Shown piece by piece: positions 9,679 through 19,375 of a stretch of 64,000 nucleotides of DNA. The stretch comes from Paenibacillus xylanilyticus (GTDB lineage: Bacteria; Bacillota; Bacilli; Paenibacillales; Paenibacillaceae), in contig NZ_CP044310.1 of NCBI RefSeq assembly GCF_009664365.1, positions 3,297,001 through 3,361,000 of the forward strand. Direction: 5' to 3'. Both the position numbers and the translations under genes were made by a program. Position 1 is the first letter of the stretch, and each line of letters starts with the position of its first letter. The notes beneath the pieces are model-generated. The model did no database searches and had not been told where the DNA came from. It saw nothing but the letters and a program-made list of their open reading frames with translations.

Positions 9679-10853
9679 ACAGAGGGGCGAGAACTCCTGA
9701 TCCATTGAAGGCCCTTCCGGATTCCAATCAGGCTGAAACGCTGAACCGATGGCGATTGATCCTGGGTGATTCTGCTGAAGAAGGCTTATCGAATACGGAT
9801 GCATACGACGCTGAGCATTTCAAGTATACCGAAATCGATGAAATTCTGGGTTACCTCTACAATCGGGAATACGGCGAAGAACAGGGATACCGAAAAGAAG
9901 GAGGACGCGGCTCCTCTAATCTTACGGTTCCCAACTGGTTGCATAAGGTTCGGGAATTATTCCCCAAGCCAACCGTGGAGCTGCTGGAGAAACAGGCACT
10001 GGACCGTTATGGCTTAACAGAGCTGTTAACCGACAAAAAATTGCTGGAGTCTCTCGAACCCAACATGAACCTGCTGAAAAACATCATGCAATTCAAAGGA
10101 CGAATGAAAGGGGACGTCCTGCGGAGTGCGAAGGAGATCGTGCGGACTGTAGTTGAGGACCTTCAGCGTAAGCTGGAGTCCCAGACCAGAGCCAGCATCA
10201 TGGGAAAACGCAGCCGTTACACACCAAGTTCCATAAAGTCCCTGCGTAATCTTAATTTCAAACGAACCATTACCAAGAACCTGAAAAATGTCGATCGAGT
10301 AAACCGCAGATTGGTGATTGATCGTCTTTATTTCGACGGAAATATCCAGCCGCATAATAAATGGAACGTCATCATTGCTGTTGACGAAAGCGGCAGCATG
10401 ATGGACTCGGTCATATACAGCTCAGTCATGGTTAGTATCTTCTATCGTTTGAATGCGCTGCGTACCCACTTGTTTATTTTTGATACCCAGGTTGTCGATC
10501 TGAGTGACAGGTTGGATGATCCGGTTGATGTTCTTATGAGTGTACAGCTGGGTGGAGGAACTCATATTACCAAGGCCCTGCGTTATGGCGAGACGTTGAT
10601 AGATAATCCTGGCAAAACGATCTACATCCTTGTAAGTGATCTGGAAGAGGGATACCCGATCCAACAAATGTATAAAGCGTGTAAGGATATTATGGATGCC
10701 GGTTGCAAACTGCTTGTGCTCACCGCACTCGATTTTAATGGGGATACCGTCTATAACAAACATGCCGCACAAACCTTAACCAATATGGGAGCACATGTCG
10801 CCGCAATTACCCCTAACGAGCTTGCAGAATGGATCGGTGAGATTATCACGTAA
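9663..10853 (+). CDS. VWA (von Willebrand A) domain protein, MoxR partner (YehP-like)
   Basis: 396 residues. The N-terminal 200 residues are charged and helical. The C-terminal VWA domain has an intact MIDAS: DESGS (D241, S243, S245), the Thr in QLGGGTH and the Asp in LVSDLEEG. A metal-binding VWA domain encoded near a MoxR ATPase is the classical pairing in which the ATPase loads or remodels a target through VWA contacts. It overlaps the DUF5682 gene by 16 nt. No secretion signal, so cytosolic. Closest known counterpart by architecture and neighbourhood is E. coli YehP. Confidence 0.88.
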   Translation: MEADLNRGARTPDPLKALPDSNQAETLNRWRLILGDSAEEGLSNTDAYDAEHFKYTEIDEILGYLYNREYGEEQGYRKEGGRGSSNLTVPNWLHKVRELFPKPTVELLEKQALDRYGLTELLTDKKLLESLEPNMNLLKNIMQFKGRMKGDVLRSAKEIVRTVVEDLQRKLESQTRASIMGKRSRYTPSSIKSLRNLNFKRTITKNLKNVDRVNRRLVIDRLYFDGNIQPHNKWNVIIAVDESGSMMDSVIYSSVMVSIFYRLNALRTHLFIFDTQVVDLSDRLDDPVDVLMSVQLGGGTHITKALRYGETLIDNPGKTIYILVSDLEEGYPIQQMYKACKDIMDAGCKLLVLTALDFNGDTVYNKHAAQTLTNMGAHVAAITPNELAEWIGEIIT

Positions 10854-10901
10854 TGCGTTTATAACCAGGTTTTTCACCCAAAAATTAAGGAGGAATGTGT
10901 A

Positions 10902-13900
10902 ATGCTTACTACAGATCGCGCTGTTGAGGCGTTAGTTGAGAAGTTTGCTGAGATGTGTTCGAAGGATTACTCCCTAAAAACAGATCGGAGTCAGGAAATC
11001 ATTGATTATGTGCTGGGAAACACGGACAAGTTTCCTGAAATGATAGGGAATTCCAGCCATTATGTCTACTATACAATTGATGCGCTCATGAAGCTTGCCA
11101 AGAAAGATGATGGAGATATATTTTTCCGGGCAGGAGCTATCGTCATTCACCTGGAATCCCACTACTCCAGACGCAATTCGTGGGCTACGGATGGCTTCAC
11201 CATTTGTCTCGGCAATGACTCTGAAGCCTACGGCTTGAGTGGAAAGAGCAAAAACCCAGATCGGATCGGTGGTCTTCTGTCCCGATTGGAGAAAATACGT
11301 CAGTTTGCCGGTGAAAAAGAAATTGTAGATGAGCTCAAAAGCAGGCTAAGCCGTGTACAGGTATTTGTTGAGTCCAAAAAAGGGAACGGATATGGCAACC
11401 ATGAGCGAGAAATAATCGACGCCTTGCTTCTCCTGAAACTGTATTCCAAACTGAACGGTGTTCCCTCACAGGCAGCACAGTTGCAATTACTAAGCAACCA
11501 CCTGCCTGAGTTACTTCAACTGGTCGTTGCTGATGATGCAGCGCAGCTGCGCCCGACGTTACATAAGCTTATGGAGCCACTGGTTGTGTGCTCCTTGCAG
11601 AGCCGATCTAATCGGTCTGTGCATGATCTGAAACCGGAATTTCTTCAGCAAAAACGAAATCGCCTGATGGAAGAGCTGTACCCGGACACTTCATTGAATA
11701 AAAAAGAACAATTGTCTCAGAATGTGTTCCACCAGACTATGATCTTGATAAGCAGCTCGTTGTTGTATCTAATCAATGTCCATGGGGGAAAGGACCGTTT
11801 CCTCGAAAACAAAGGCGAAACGGGTCAAGCTCTATTGGAGGCAATTACTCAACTGCATGAAATCTATCCGTTTGAGACGCGCATGTATCTGATGAGCATG
11901 GATTCCAGAGCCAAAAATGCCGACGGGCTGCTCGCTGGTCTGCTTCCTCTGGATGAACCATACCAACTGATCGAGCTGATGAATAACGAATTGAATATGT
12001 TTACGATATCATGGCAGTCGATCCAGTCGGCCATCATGAGTGATCCGGAACAATCCATACGTGCTTATCATATTCTCAAAACTCCATACCTCAAGCTGGT
12101 TATCCAAAAGATAATGGAAGATCACAGTAGAGAAATCCCTAACGCGGACGGTACCATTGAACAAGCCGTCTCTGCAGTACTCCGGGAGCCATTGGAAGGT
12201 GGTCGCAGTGGTCTTGCCATCGCAAGGTATCTCGAAGGTCAGACATCATTTGAAGAATACTGGGAAGACTCAAACAGCCGCAGTCTGTTTAACAATCTCA
12301 ATCGTGACAAAAAACGTATTCAGAGTCTGATGGCCATCAGCTTCCTGCCAGTGGACTCAGAGGCAATGCGCCGGTTTGTCATTTTGGCTACCTATCCGGA
12401 GTGGACGCTGGATATCGTCTCAGATATGTATCGTTCCTACGCTTTCAGCGGAGAGAAGCTGCTGCAGCGTTATGGGCAAGATCCAGAGGTACAGCAGGAT
12501 AAGCTGTTGACCAGTTTGATCTCGCTGAACGGCATGACCGACTACAGGTACAAAGCAATGCCTCAGGATGAGTACCGCCGGATTATTCAGCAAAATCTGG
12601 ACTATGCTCTGGAACAGTATAAAAAGCTCCCAACAGACACACGTATTTTAATTTTGGAGATTACCTTCGAGCAGCGAAGTGAACTCAAGACGGAGAAGCT
12701 TGCCGAGGCGATTCGAGCGGGACTGCAGGATTCATCCAAAAAAGCCAACAGTCTCGCATTATCCGAATTCAATCGTGTACCTGATCCGGAACTCTTTACA
12801 ACCATCTATCGTTCAGAAAAAAAAGCAAGCGTGAAAGAAGTGGCGCTTAGCGCAATTCGCAGCCTGGATCATAATAAAGAGCTATATCGTGAGCTTCTGG
12901 AGGGTGAGAAGTCGGCGGAATGGAAGAACTTGATTCAAATTCTGCTGGATACCGCAGATCAAAGCCCGGAATATGCCCATGCTGCACTTGCTGATCAGGC
13001 GGATGCCAAAAAGCTGGCTAGATTTGGTTGGTTATCCCTGAAGGACTTGCCTTCTCTTATTCGTTCGGAAGACAATCAACCTTTGGATGATCGAATTAAG
13101 CAATATATTTTGGTCCAATCGGTAGATCATACATCTGCACCTAACGAAAGGCTGAATGAACTGCGGGAGTATGTAGATGAAGATTCGTTATCTCGATTCG
13201 CAACTGAACTGCTCCAGTTATGGATTCAGGACGGTGCTCCTGCGAAGGAAAAATGGGTGATGTATATCTCTGCGCTCTTTGGCAGTGTGCAAATCGTTCA
13301 CATCCTAACGCCTCAAATTAAAGAATGGACCGAAAACAGTCGTGGAGCTATTGCGGCAGATGCGGTGAAGGTACTAGCTTACCTGAAAGATCCATCTGCT
13401 CTCATGGCCATTGATAAAATTAAACGCAGCGTCAAGAATCGTCAGGTGAAAGGCGCGGCAGAAGAAGCACTGCAGCTTGCGGCCGACAACTTGGGACTTA
13501 CACCGGAACAATTGGAAGATCGGCTTGTAACTACGCTTGGTTTTGACGAGTCAGGAACGTTGAGGCTGAGTTACGGTGAGCGTTCATTCCTCATTAAAGT
13601 GAATGGAGATTTGCAGGTCGTCGTTCTGAACGAAGAAACAGGTAAAACAGTGAAAAGCTTGCCTGCACCAGCGCAGAAGGATGACGCAGAGCTCGCTGCA
13701 CAATCCAAAGCACGTTTTACCCAGCTGAAGAAAGATCTCAAAACAATGGTGGGCATTCAGGCACAGCGCCTGGAAGAATCATTGTCCAAGCAGCGTTTGT
13801 GGTCTTCTGAAGAGTGGAAGGCACTCTTTGTTGAAAATGTAATCATGCAAAAATTCGCTGTAGGTCTGATCTGGGGCACCTATGAAGATGGTCAGCTGAA

Positions 13901-14462
13901 TAGCACCTTCCGCTATATGGAAGATGGCACCTTTAATACGGTGGATGAAGATGAATATGAACTACCTCTGAATACACTAGTAGGACTTGTACATCCGCTT
14001 GAACTTGAAGCATCTACCCTGGACGGCTGGAAAACACAGCTCGAAGACTACGAAGTGAAGCAGCCTTTCGAGCAGCTTAACCGAGAAATTCACCTGCCTG
14101 AGGAAGAAGACAGCAAGCTTGAGGAGTACTCCCGACTTCCGGAATCGGAATTTTCACCGACGGCTTTCCCGAAAGCACTGGAGAAATTCGGTTGGATCAA
14201 AGGGCCGGCAATGGACGGCGGCTGGTATCATGAATTTTACAAGGAGTACGATGAATACGTAGCGGAACTGCGTTTCAGCGGTACCAGTATCACGTATTAT
14301 GAGGGGATGGACGATATTACGCTTGAATCTCTCCAATTCTTCAGACCGGAGAACAAGAGAAGTTATTACTACAGCAATAACAAAAGCATTGCTCTGGGTC
14401 AGATTCCGGGACGTGTCTTCAGTGAAACGCTCTACGATATCCTAAGAGCAACGGGGCGTTGA
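10902..14462 (+). CDS. DUF4132 giant protein (YehI/MolR-like)
   Basis: 1186 residues. The first ~850 residues are alpha-helical with HEAT-like spacing (for example LAYLKDPSALMAIDKIKRSVKNRQVKGAAEEALQLA). The signature DUF4132 region follows at roughly residues 880-1080: IQAQRLEESLSKQRLWSSEEWKALF, KFAVGLIWGTY, FRYMEDGTFNTVDEDEYELP, VGLVHPLEL. The last 80 residues are an aromatic-rich tail. The start has AAGGAGGA about 6 nt upstream. It follows the VWA gene by 48 nt and abuts the SWIM gene by 4 nt, so it belongs to the same operon. The biochemical function of DUF4132 is unknown; it could be the scaffold or target acted on by the ATPase-VWA pair. Confidence 0.87.
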   Translation: MLTTDRAVEALVEKFAEMCSKDYSLKTDRSQEIIDYVLGNTDKFPEMIGNSSHYVYYTIDALMKLAKKDDGDIFFRAGAIVIHLESHYSRRNSWATDGFTICLGNDSEAYGLSGKSKNPDRIGGLLSRLEKIRQFAGEKEIVDELKSRLSRVQVFVESKKGNGYGNHEREIIDALLLLKLYSKLNGVPSQAAQLQLLSNHLPELLQLVVADDAAQLRPTLHKLMEPLVVCSLQSRSNRSVHDLKPEFLQQKRNRLMEELYPDTSLNKKEQLSQNVFHQTMILISSSLLYLINVHGGKDRFLENKGETGQALLEAITQLHEIYPFETRMYLMSMDSRAKNADGLLAGLLPLDEPYQLIELMNNELNMFTISWQSIQSAIMSDPEQSIRAYHILKTPYLKLVIQKIMEDHSREIPNADGTIEQAVSAVLREPLEGGRSGLAIARYLEGQTSFEEYWEDSNSRSLFNNLNRDKKRIQSLMAISFLPVDSEAMRRFVILATYPEWTLDIVSDMYRSYAFSGEKLLQRYGQDPEVQQDKLLTSLISLNGMTDYRYKAMPQDEYRRIIQQNLDYALEQYKKLPTDTRILILEITFEQRSELKTEKLAEAIRAGLQDSSKKANSLALSEFNRVPDPELFTTIYRSEKKASVKEVALSAIRSLDHNKELYRELLEGEKSAEWKNLIQILLDTADQSPEYAHAALADQADAKKLARFGWLSLKDLPSLIRSEDNQPLDDRIKQYILVQSVDHTSAPNERLNELREYVDEDSLSRFATELLQLWIQDGAPAKEKWVMYISALFGSVQIVHILTPQIKEWTENSRGAIAADAVKVLAYLKDPSALMAIDKIKRSVKNRQVKGAAEEALQLAADNLGLTPEQLEDRLVTTLGFDESGTLRLSYGERSFLIKVNGDLQVVVLNEETGKTVKSLPAPAQKDDAELAAQSKARFTQLKKDLKTMVGIQAQRLEESLSKQRLWSSEEWKALFVENVIMQKFAVGLIWGTYEDGQLNSTFRYMEDGTFNTVDEDEYELPLNTLVGLVHPLELEASTLDGWKTQLEDYEVKQPFEQLNREIHLPEEEDSKLEEYSRLPESEFSPTAFPKALEKFGWIKGPAMDGGWYHEFYKEYDEYVAELRFSGTSITYYEGMDDITLESLQFFRPENKRSYYYSNNKSIALGQIPGRVFSETLYDILRATGR

Positions 14463-14466
14463 TTAC

Positions 14467-16248
14467 GTGGGTGAATTCGAACATAAATTCAGGACATTTT
14501 CCAAATTGTGCACGGAAGACTACCTCATCAGGCATGCAAATAAGGGATTGTACAAGCGGTCTTTGAAAGATATCGATAACGGTGTGAGTGTGCAATACAC
14601 GTGGAATGAATCTTCAGTCAGCTGTCAGTTGAGTGATGGAACTCTCTGTACGCTGGAGAGTACGCTCGATCACTGGGATTGCTCCTGTCCGTCAGATCAC
14701 ATCTGCAAACATGTTCTGATCTCGATTCTGTATTATCAGCGTGAACATCAGACGGATGAAGAAGTCACGGGGCAAGACATGCTGGCGGAGGCAGTTCCTT
14801 CATCTGAGGAGACTAACAATAATTCAAAATCCAGTTCGATTGCTATGGATACAGAGGAGTTAGCACCAGGTCATGAATCCCGTTTCCGCTGGATGACAGA
14901 GTCTGATCTGTCTACGTTAATCCAATCGTATAGCTCCTCGATGATCGAAGAAGTTTGGTTCCGGTTGAAGTATCCCGAGCAGATCGAAGTTCTGGAGGAT
15001 TCTCTTCTTACCGTGCGGCTTGTAAGACAAGACATCGAGGTTTCATTCACCCAGGAACCCAGTCTCGCTAAGGCGCTGTGTAAGGTTAAACAAACGGCTG
15101 GAAATATGGCGAAGCTGGAAGCCTTGCTTCGATATCGCAGACAACAACATGTGGACGATGAGAATGTCTTAAGTGGAAGAGTATATGATACCAAGTTCTC
15201 CATTCAAACCGTCCGTGAATGCCGCAGCATGCTTGCCGATCTGTTAAAAACGGGGCTTGCCAGGCTTCCACAGTCCTATATGGCCCAGCTGGAGACGCTC
15301 GCTGTAGCTGCGCATAGTGGCAACCTACCTGATGTTGAACGAAGTTTACGGGGAATTCAGGGTGAATTACAGCTATTCTTCAATCGACATATTCGGTTCT
15401 CCATGCAAACCATGCTTGATCGGGTGTCCAAGCTGTATCTCGCATTGCAGGTCTTGGAGCAAGAGCGTACTTCTGCTTATATGCAGAGCCAGCTTATTGG
15501 CAGTTTTCGCAGTAAGTATTACACCGTTCCGCAGTTACATCTGTATGGTCTAGGAGCAGATGCATGGGAGACCAGGTCTGGTTACCGGGGCATAACGTAT
15601 TACTTCTACTGTTTTGAAGACGAAGAAATATACACGTACAGCGATGTGCGCGCTGTTTACTATGACGACAATTCATTTTCCTACGCAGAGCATTATGGGG
15701 CATTTACGCCATGGCTTACCAACGTGACCTTCCGTCAATTTGCCGGAGAAGAGCTGCAGTTCCAAACGGTAAAAGTGAACAACGACCGCAGGCTCTCTTC
15801 AGGGGAGGGTGCGAAGCTGGAACTTATGACGCGAACGAACGTGGAAGATGTGAATCTGGGCAAATACATGCAGGATGTTCCTTCTCTACTTCTTGAGGAT
15901 TCAAGGACATTTGAGCTATTTACCAACCCGAAGGAGCGTTTTGCCATCCTTCGGGTTGCCCGGATCGTAGATCACAGCTTTGACAAACGAACTCAACAAC
16001 TTATCCTTACCATTGAAACGGAAGAAGGGGAGCTGCTTCCTCTGACGCTTCCTTATTCCATGGACTGGCAAATGATGATCCAGCGTCTAGAGTCAGGATA
16101 CGGAGCCGCCTCGCTTGAACACTTTTATGCTTTTGTTCGAATGGAACAGAGCACATTGTACCCAATTAGCTTTCTAAAGGGACAACGGGTAATCAGCCTG
16201 AAATTGGATATAGGCTATGGAAGGGCGGGTAGACTTGGAAGACTATAA
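14467..16248 (+). CDS. SWIM zinc-finger protein (YehQ-like)
   Basis: 593 residues from GTG 14467, only 4 nt after the preceding stop and so translationally coupled. A SWIM zinc finger is visible at residues 72-82 (CSCPSDHICKH: C-x-C-x5-C-x-H), a motif used for nucleic-acid or protein binding. A low-complexity acidic/Ser linker follows (about residues 95-135), then a large mixed region with Tyr/Phe-rich beta segments (SYAEHYGAFTPWLTNVTF). No catalytic residues were recognised. In other bacteria SWIM proteins of this kind accompany MoxR/VWA/DUF4132 genes, which supports one functional unit. Its role may be substrate or nucleic-acid recognition (inference). Confidence 0.85.
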   Translation: MGEFEHKFRTFSKLCTEDYLIRHANKGLYKRSLKDIDNGVSVQYTWNESSVSCQLSDGTLCTLESTLDHWDCSCPSDHICKHVLISILYYQREHQTDEEVTGQDMLAEAVPSSEETNNNSKSSSIAMDTEELAPGHESRFRWMTESDLSTLIQSYSSSMIEEVWFRLKYPEQIEVLEDSLLTVRLVRQDIEVSFTQEPSLAKALCKVKQTAGNMAKLEALLRYRRQQHVDDENVLSGRVYDTKFSIQTVRECRSMLADLLKTGLARLPQSYMAQLETLAVAAHSGNLPDVERSLRGIQGELQLFFNRHIRFSMQTMLDRVSKLYLALQVLEQERTSAYMQSQLIGSFRSKYYTVPQLHLYGLGADAWETRSGYRGITYYFYCFEDEEIYTYSDVRAVYYDDNSFSYAEHYGAFTPWLTNVTFRQFAGEELQFQTVKVNNDRRLSSGEGAKLELMTRTNVEDVNLGKYMQDVPSLLLEDSRTFELFTNPKERFAILRVARIVDHSFDKRTQQLILTIETEEGELLPLTLPYSMDWQMMIQRLESGYGAASLEHFYAFVRMEQSTLYPISFLKGQRVISLKLDIGYGRAGRLGRL

Positions 16249-16513
16249 TCAGTTCATGCTTCAGATCGGCGGCTGGGCAGAAGAATTGCTGCTGCGCGGG
16301 ATATCCCAATTTACTTTGAAGGATGTTGGCGTGTTAGAACAGTTTCTTGCGGAGATCAAACGGTATCAACTGACATTCCTTGAGGAAATTGTAGGGCTAT
16401 TGATAACCGAAGGACGCCGCCTGGCTCTCGGTGATGGTAACGAGGAGCTTCTGCTGAGCCATTATTGCCGCTTAACCCAGTACGTACAACTAAGCATTCA
16501 GGAATCGTCCTGA
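16217..16513 (+). CDS. Small helical protein overlapping the SWIM gene, last gene of the operon
   Basis: 98 residues, predicted almost entirely alpha-helical (QIGGWAEELLLRGISQF, LEQFLAEIKRYQLTFLEEIVGLLITEGRRLAL). It starts at ATG inside the 3' end of the SWIM gene, overlapping it by 32 nt in another frame, and ends about 10 nt before the operon terminator. The position within one transcript and the plausible amphipathic composition argue that it is real. I do not recognise the family. No separate ribosome-binding site is obvious, consistent with reinitiation after SWIM translation. Confidence 0.6.
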   Translation: MEGRVDLEDYNQFMLQIGGWAEELLLRGISQFTLKDVGVLEQFLAEIKRYQLTFLEEIVGLLITEGRRLALGDGNEELLLSHYCRLTQYVQLSIQESS

Positions 16514-16522
16514 AGCTATGCG

Positions 16523-16563
16523 AAAGATTTGCAGAAGCGAGTGCCTCTGCAAATCTTTTTTTG
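16523..16563 (+). terminator. Rho-independent terminator closing the MoxR-VWA-SWIM operon
   Basis: 13-bp stem AAAGATTTGCAGA / TCTGCAAATCTTT with a 10-nt loop and a run of T residues. Its position, just after the 98-residue gene, marks the end of the six-gene operon. Confidence 0.92.
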
Positions 16564-16728
16564 TGGAGAGAGCGTTATTTGGTTAACTTTTTACTTACGG
16601 GATCTATTCAAATACGTATACCATGCACCATGCTTCTCACAATTCAGTAGTAATATTCGCTTAGATGTCATATCCCGGTTTATGATGCATACCATTAGGC
16701 GAATGCGGTCATAAGGGAGGAAACAGAC

Positions 16729-19233
16729 ATGTCGATGAGCGAGCCACTGTTAACTCAAATCGTAAAACAACAACTTCCGGCCGGCGCTAATGTCGTCACT
16801 ATACTTAAACCTGTCGAACATCCAGCCATCTATGCGGCAGATCTCACCGGAGACGGGATGCCGGAGATCGCTGCGGTTTATAAACTGGATGGAGAATTAA
16901 CCTTGTTGATTTTGAAATTTGTGCAAGGACAATGGACGAAGATGTCGGTCACCAAAGGATTGGGGTACAACGCAACCTTGCTTACAGCTGCACCTGTAAC
17001 ATCTACGGCAAGAAACAATCTAATTGTTGGCTGGCAGCTCGGCTCCATCTGGTCCAAACTTGCTGTATATGAGTGGACAGAAGCAGGCTTAACGGACGTA
17101 GCCCCAGCTGATTTATATTTCAGTCATGCCGAGATTATTGATATGCCCGGTCAGCATGGAAGAGACGGAAAAGTGGAGATCGCGCTTTGGACGCATGATA
17201 CCGGGGAGGCTTATCAGGTTGATATTATTAGATGGCAAAATGGGAAATGGGTACCTGCCACAGACGTATACATGTATTACTTTCCCAAGGTTGTACAGTA
17301 CTACGAACAATTAACTCAGCATTATCCGGACTACACCTTTTACTGGTATTATCTTGCCGATGCTCAGTATCGCGCCGGGTTATTACCGGCTGCCCTGATT
17401 TCAGTTCAAAAAGCGCTAAGTTTCAACGAACCTTACCCATCCCGGGAAGCGCTGCTTGAATTGGAGAAACAGATTAAACAAAGTATGGGAGGTAGTCATG
17501 TACGTGAAACCACCTGGTTATTCCCCATTTCGGTAAGAACGATTCAGGGAACCCGGTGGGGCTATATGGATGCACAGGGTCGGATCCGGCTGGAGCCTGT
17601 ACTTGATGACGCTCGTGATTTTCAGCCGAATGGCCTGGCTGTCGTTGTGAAGGATGACAAGGCTGGTGTGATTAATCTGAATGGCCAGTATGTTGTTCAG
17701 CCTGTATATGATTCCATTAATTCATTCGAAGAAGAACGGGCAATTGTGATTGACGCTCAAGGCTTTAAAATGATCGATGAACAAGGTCATGTGCTTACGA
17801 AACGGGCTTATCCTTTTATCGCAAATACGAGTGATGGGCGGGCGCTTTTCTATGATATTTCCGGAGGTCAGGCAGGTGGAGATGCCAGTCGTTACGGCTA
17901 CCTGGACGCTGCTGGCAATGAGGTGATCCGAGCACAATTCGTATCAGCCTACGATTTTAACAACGGTAAAGCGGTTGTTCAGATTAAAGACAATGAGTTC
18001 GCACTCATAGATCGTAATGGAAATCGACTGGCGACATACCCTTACGCATATGTGGGACCGCTGGGAGACGGTTTACTTGCTTTCCAGAAGGAGACACCCG
18101 GAAAGTACGGCTATATCGATGAACGAGGTCAGGTCCGAATTGAACCTAAATTTACTACAGCACTTCCTTTCAATGGTGGGCACGCGATTGTGAATACAGC
18201 AGAGGACTACAAATCCATGTATGGTGTCATTAACACGCAAGGCGAATTTGTCATTAAACCAGCTTACAATGATATCCGAGATTTAGGGGAACAGCGTTTT
18301 GCACTGGGGCAGGCCATTGATCCGGAGCAGCCTTTCATTGGCTCATTGTATGCGATTGCAGATGTTAATGGCAGGAGGCTAACAGAGTTCACTTACAGGG
18401 ACGTGGGCGACTACAAAGGGGGGCTCGCATCTGCATCGGATGGAAGACAGACTGTTCTGCTTGATCTGAGCGGGCGTCCAGCACCGGGATATCCCCGTGT
18501 AGAGGGTTCCGGTACACTGGAAGTCGTAGCACCGGATTTGATCAAAGCAAACGTTGATCAGCGTCTTTTGTATGTCAATCGAGCCGGACAGATCATCTGG
18601 CGGCAAAATACAATCGTTCCCCTTCAGCCACCTTACCGTGTTCGTGAAGAGAAGTATAAACCCAATATCGATTATCTGGTTTATTATCCCCAGGTGGAAG
18701 GATTAACCGACCAGGCCGCACAACTGGCACTTAATTTGAAATTGAGGAACTTGTCTCAGGTCAAACCGATTCCTCCAGACCAGAAGCTGGATTACAGCTA
18801 CACAGGGGATTTTGATATTACCTTTTATCTGCAACAGCTGCTTCAGCTGCAGCTTACGGGATATAACTATCCTTTTGGGGCTGCACACGGTATGCCTACG
18901 ATGATCTATGCCATTATTAATCTCACCAGCGGGCAGCTGTACGAGTTAAAGGACTTGTTTAAGCCGAATAGCGACTACGTAAAAGTATTAAGTCAGATTG
19001 TAGGAGATCAGATCAAAAATGATCCTCAGTATTCTTATGTATTTCCGGATACCTATGAAGGAATTAGCCCGAACCAGCCATTTTTCGTGACGGCAGACGC
19101 ACTGCATCTGTATTTCAATCCCTATGAGATCGCTCCGTACGCAGCGGGATTCCCGACATTTACGATTCCTTTTGTCCAGATCAGGGACATTATTAATACT
19201 GAGGGTTCGTTTTGGAAAGCGTTCCATATGTAA
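16729..19233 (+). CDS. WG-repeat protein with C-terminal DUF3298 (RsiV-like) domain
   Basis: 834 residues with three regions. Residues 1-260 begin with an FG-GAP-like stretch (YAADLTGDGMPEIAAVYKLDGELTLL) and a short TPR-like helix pair. Residues ~270-600 hold at least six WG repeats (WGYMDAQGRIRLEP, AGVINLNGQYVVQPVYD, YGYLDAAGNEVIRAQF, YGYIDERGQVRIEPKF, YGVINTQGEFVIKPAYND). Residues ~660-834 resemble DUF3298 (LTSGQLYELKDLFKPNSDY..., AYAAGFPTFTIPFVQIRDII). No signal peptide is seen, although DUF3298 relatives are often extracytoplasmic. The start follows AAGGGAGGA. It lies behind the operon terminator, so it is probably transcribed separately, with its own terminator after it. Function unknown; WG repeats are thought to bind proteins. 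Confidence 0.82.
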   Translation: MSMSEPLLTQIVKQQLPAGANVVTILKPVEHPAIYAADLTGDGMPEIAAVYKLDGELTLLILKFVQGQWTKMSVTKGLGYNATLLTAAPVTSTARNNLIVGWQLGSIWSKLAVYEWTEAGLTDVAPADLYFSHAEIIDMPGQHGRDGKVEIALWTHDTGEAYQVDIIRWQNGKWVPATDVYMYYFPKVVQYYEQLTQHYPDYTFYWYYLADAQYRAGLLPAALISVQKALSFNEPYPSREALLELEKQIKQSMGGSHVRETTWLFPISVRTIQGTRWGYMDAQGRIRLEPVLDDARDFQPNGLAVVVKDDKAGVINLNGQYVVQPVYDSINSFEEERAIVIDAQGFKMIDEQGHVLTKRAYPFIANTSDGRALFYDISGGQAGGDASRYGYLDAAGNEVIRAQFVSAYDFNNGKAVVQIKDNEFALIDRNGNRLATYPYAYVGPLGDGLLAFQKETPGKYGYIDERGQVRIEPKFTTALPFNGGHAIVNTAEDYKSMYGVINTQGEFVIKPAYNDIRDLGEQRFALGQAIDPEQPFIGSLYAIADVNGRRLTEFTYRDVGDYKGGLASASDGRQTVLLDLSGRPAPGYPRVEGSGTLEVVAPDLIKANVDQRLLYVNRAGQIIWRQNTIVPLQPPYRVREEKYKPNIDYLVYYPQVEGLTDQAAQLALNLKLRNLSQVKPIPPDQKLDYSYTGDFDITFYLQQLLQLQLTGYNYPFGAAHGMPTMIYAIINLTSGQLYELKDLFKPNSDYVKVLSQIVGDQIKNDPQYSYVFPDTYEGISPNQPFFVTADALHLYFNPYEIAPYAAGFPTFTIPFVQIRDIINTEGSFWKAFHM

Positions 19234-19263
19234 TGTAGGAGTGTAATATAACGTTCATGATGA

Positions 19264-19290
19264 AGCCATATTCCATATGGCTTTTTTTGT
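19264..19290 (+). terminator. Rho-independent terminator after the WG-repeat gene
   Basis: Stem AGCCATAT-TCC-ATATGGCT followed by a T7 run. Confidence 0.88.
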
Positions 19291-19375
19291 TCAATAAAGG
19301 AGTACGTAATCATAACCACTCAAAAAGTGTAACTTTGACGGCACAGATCGCGTTTAGATAGTAGGGGTGATTGAC

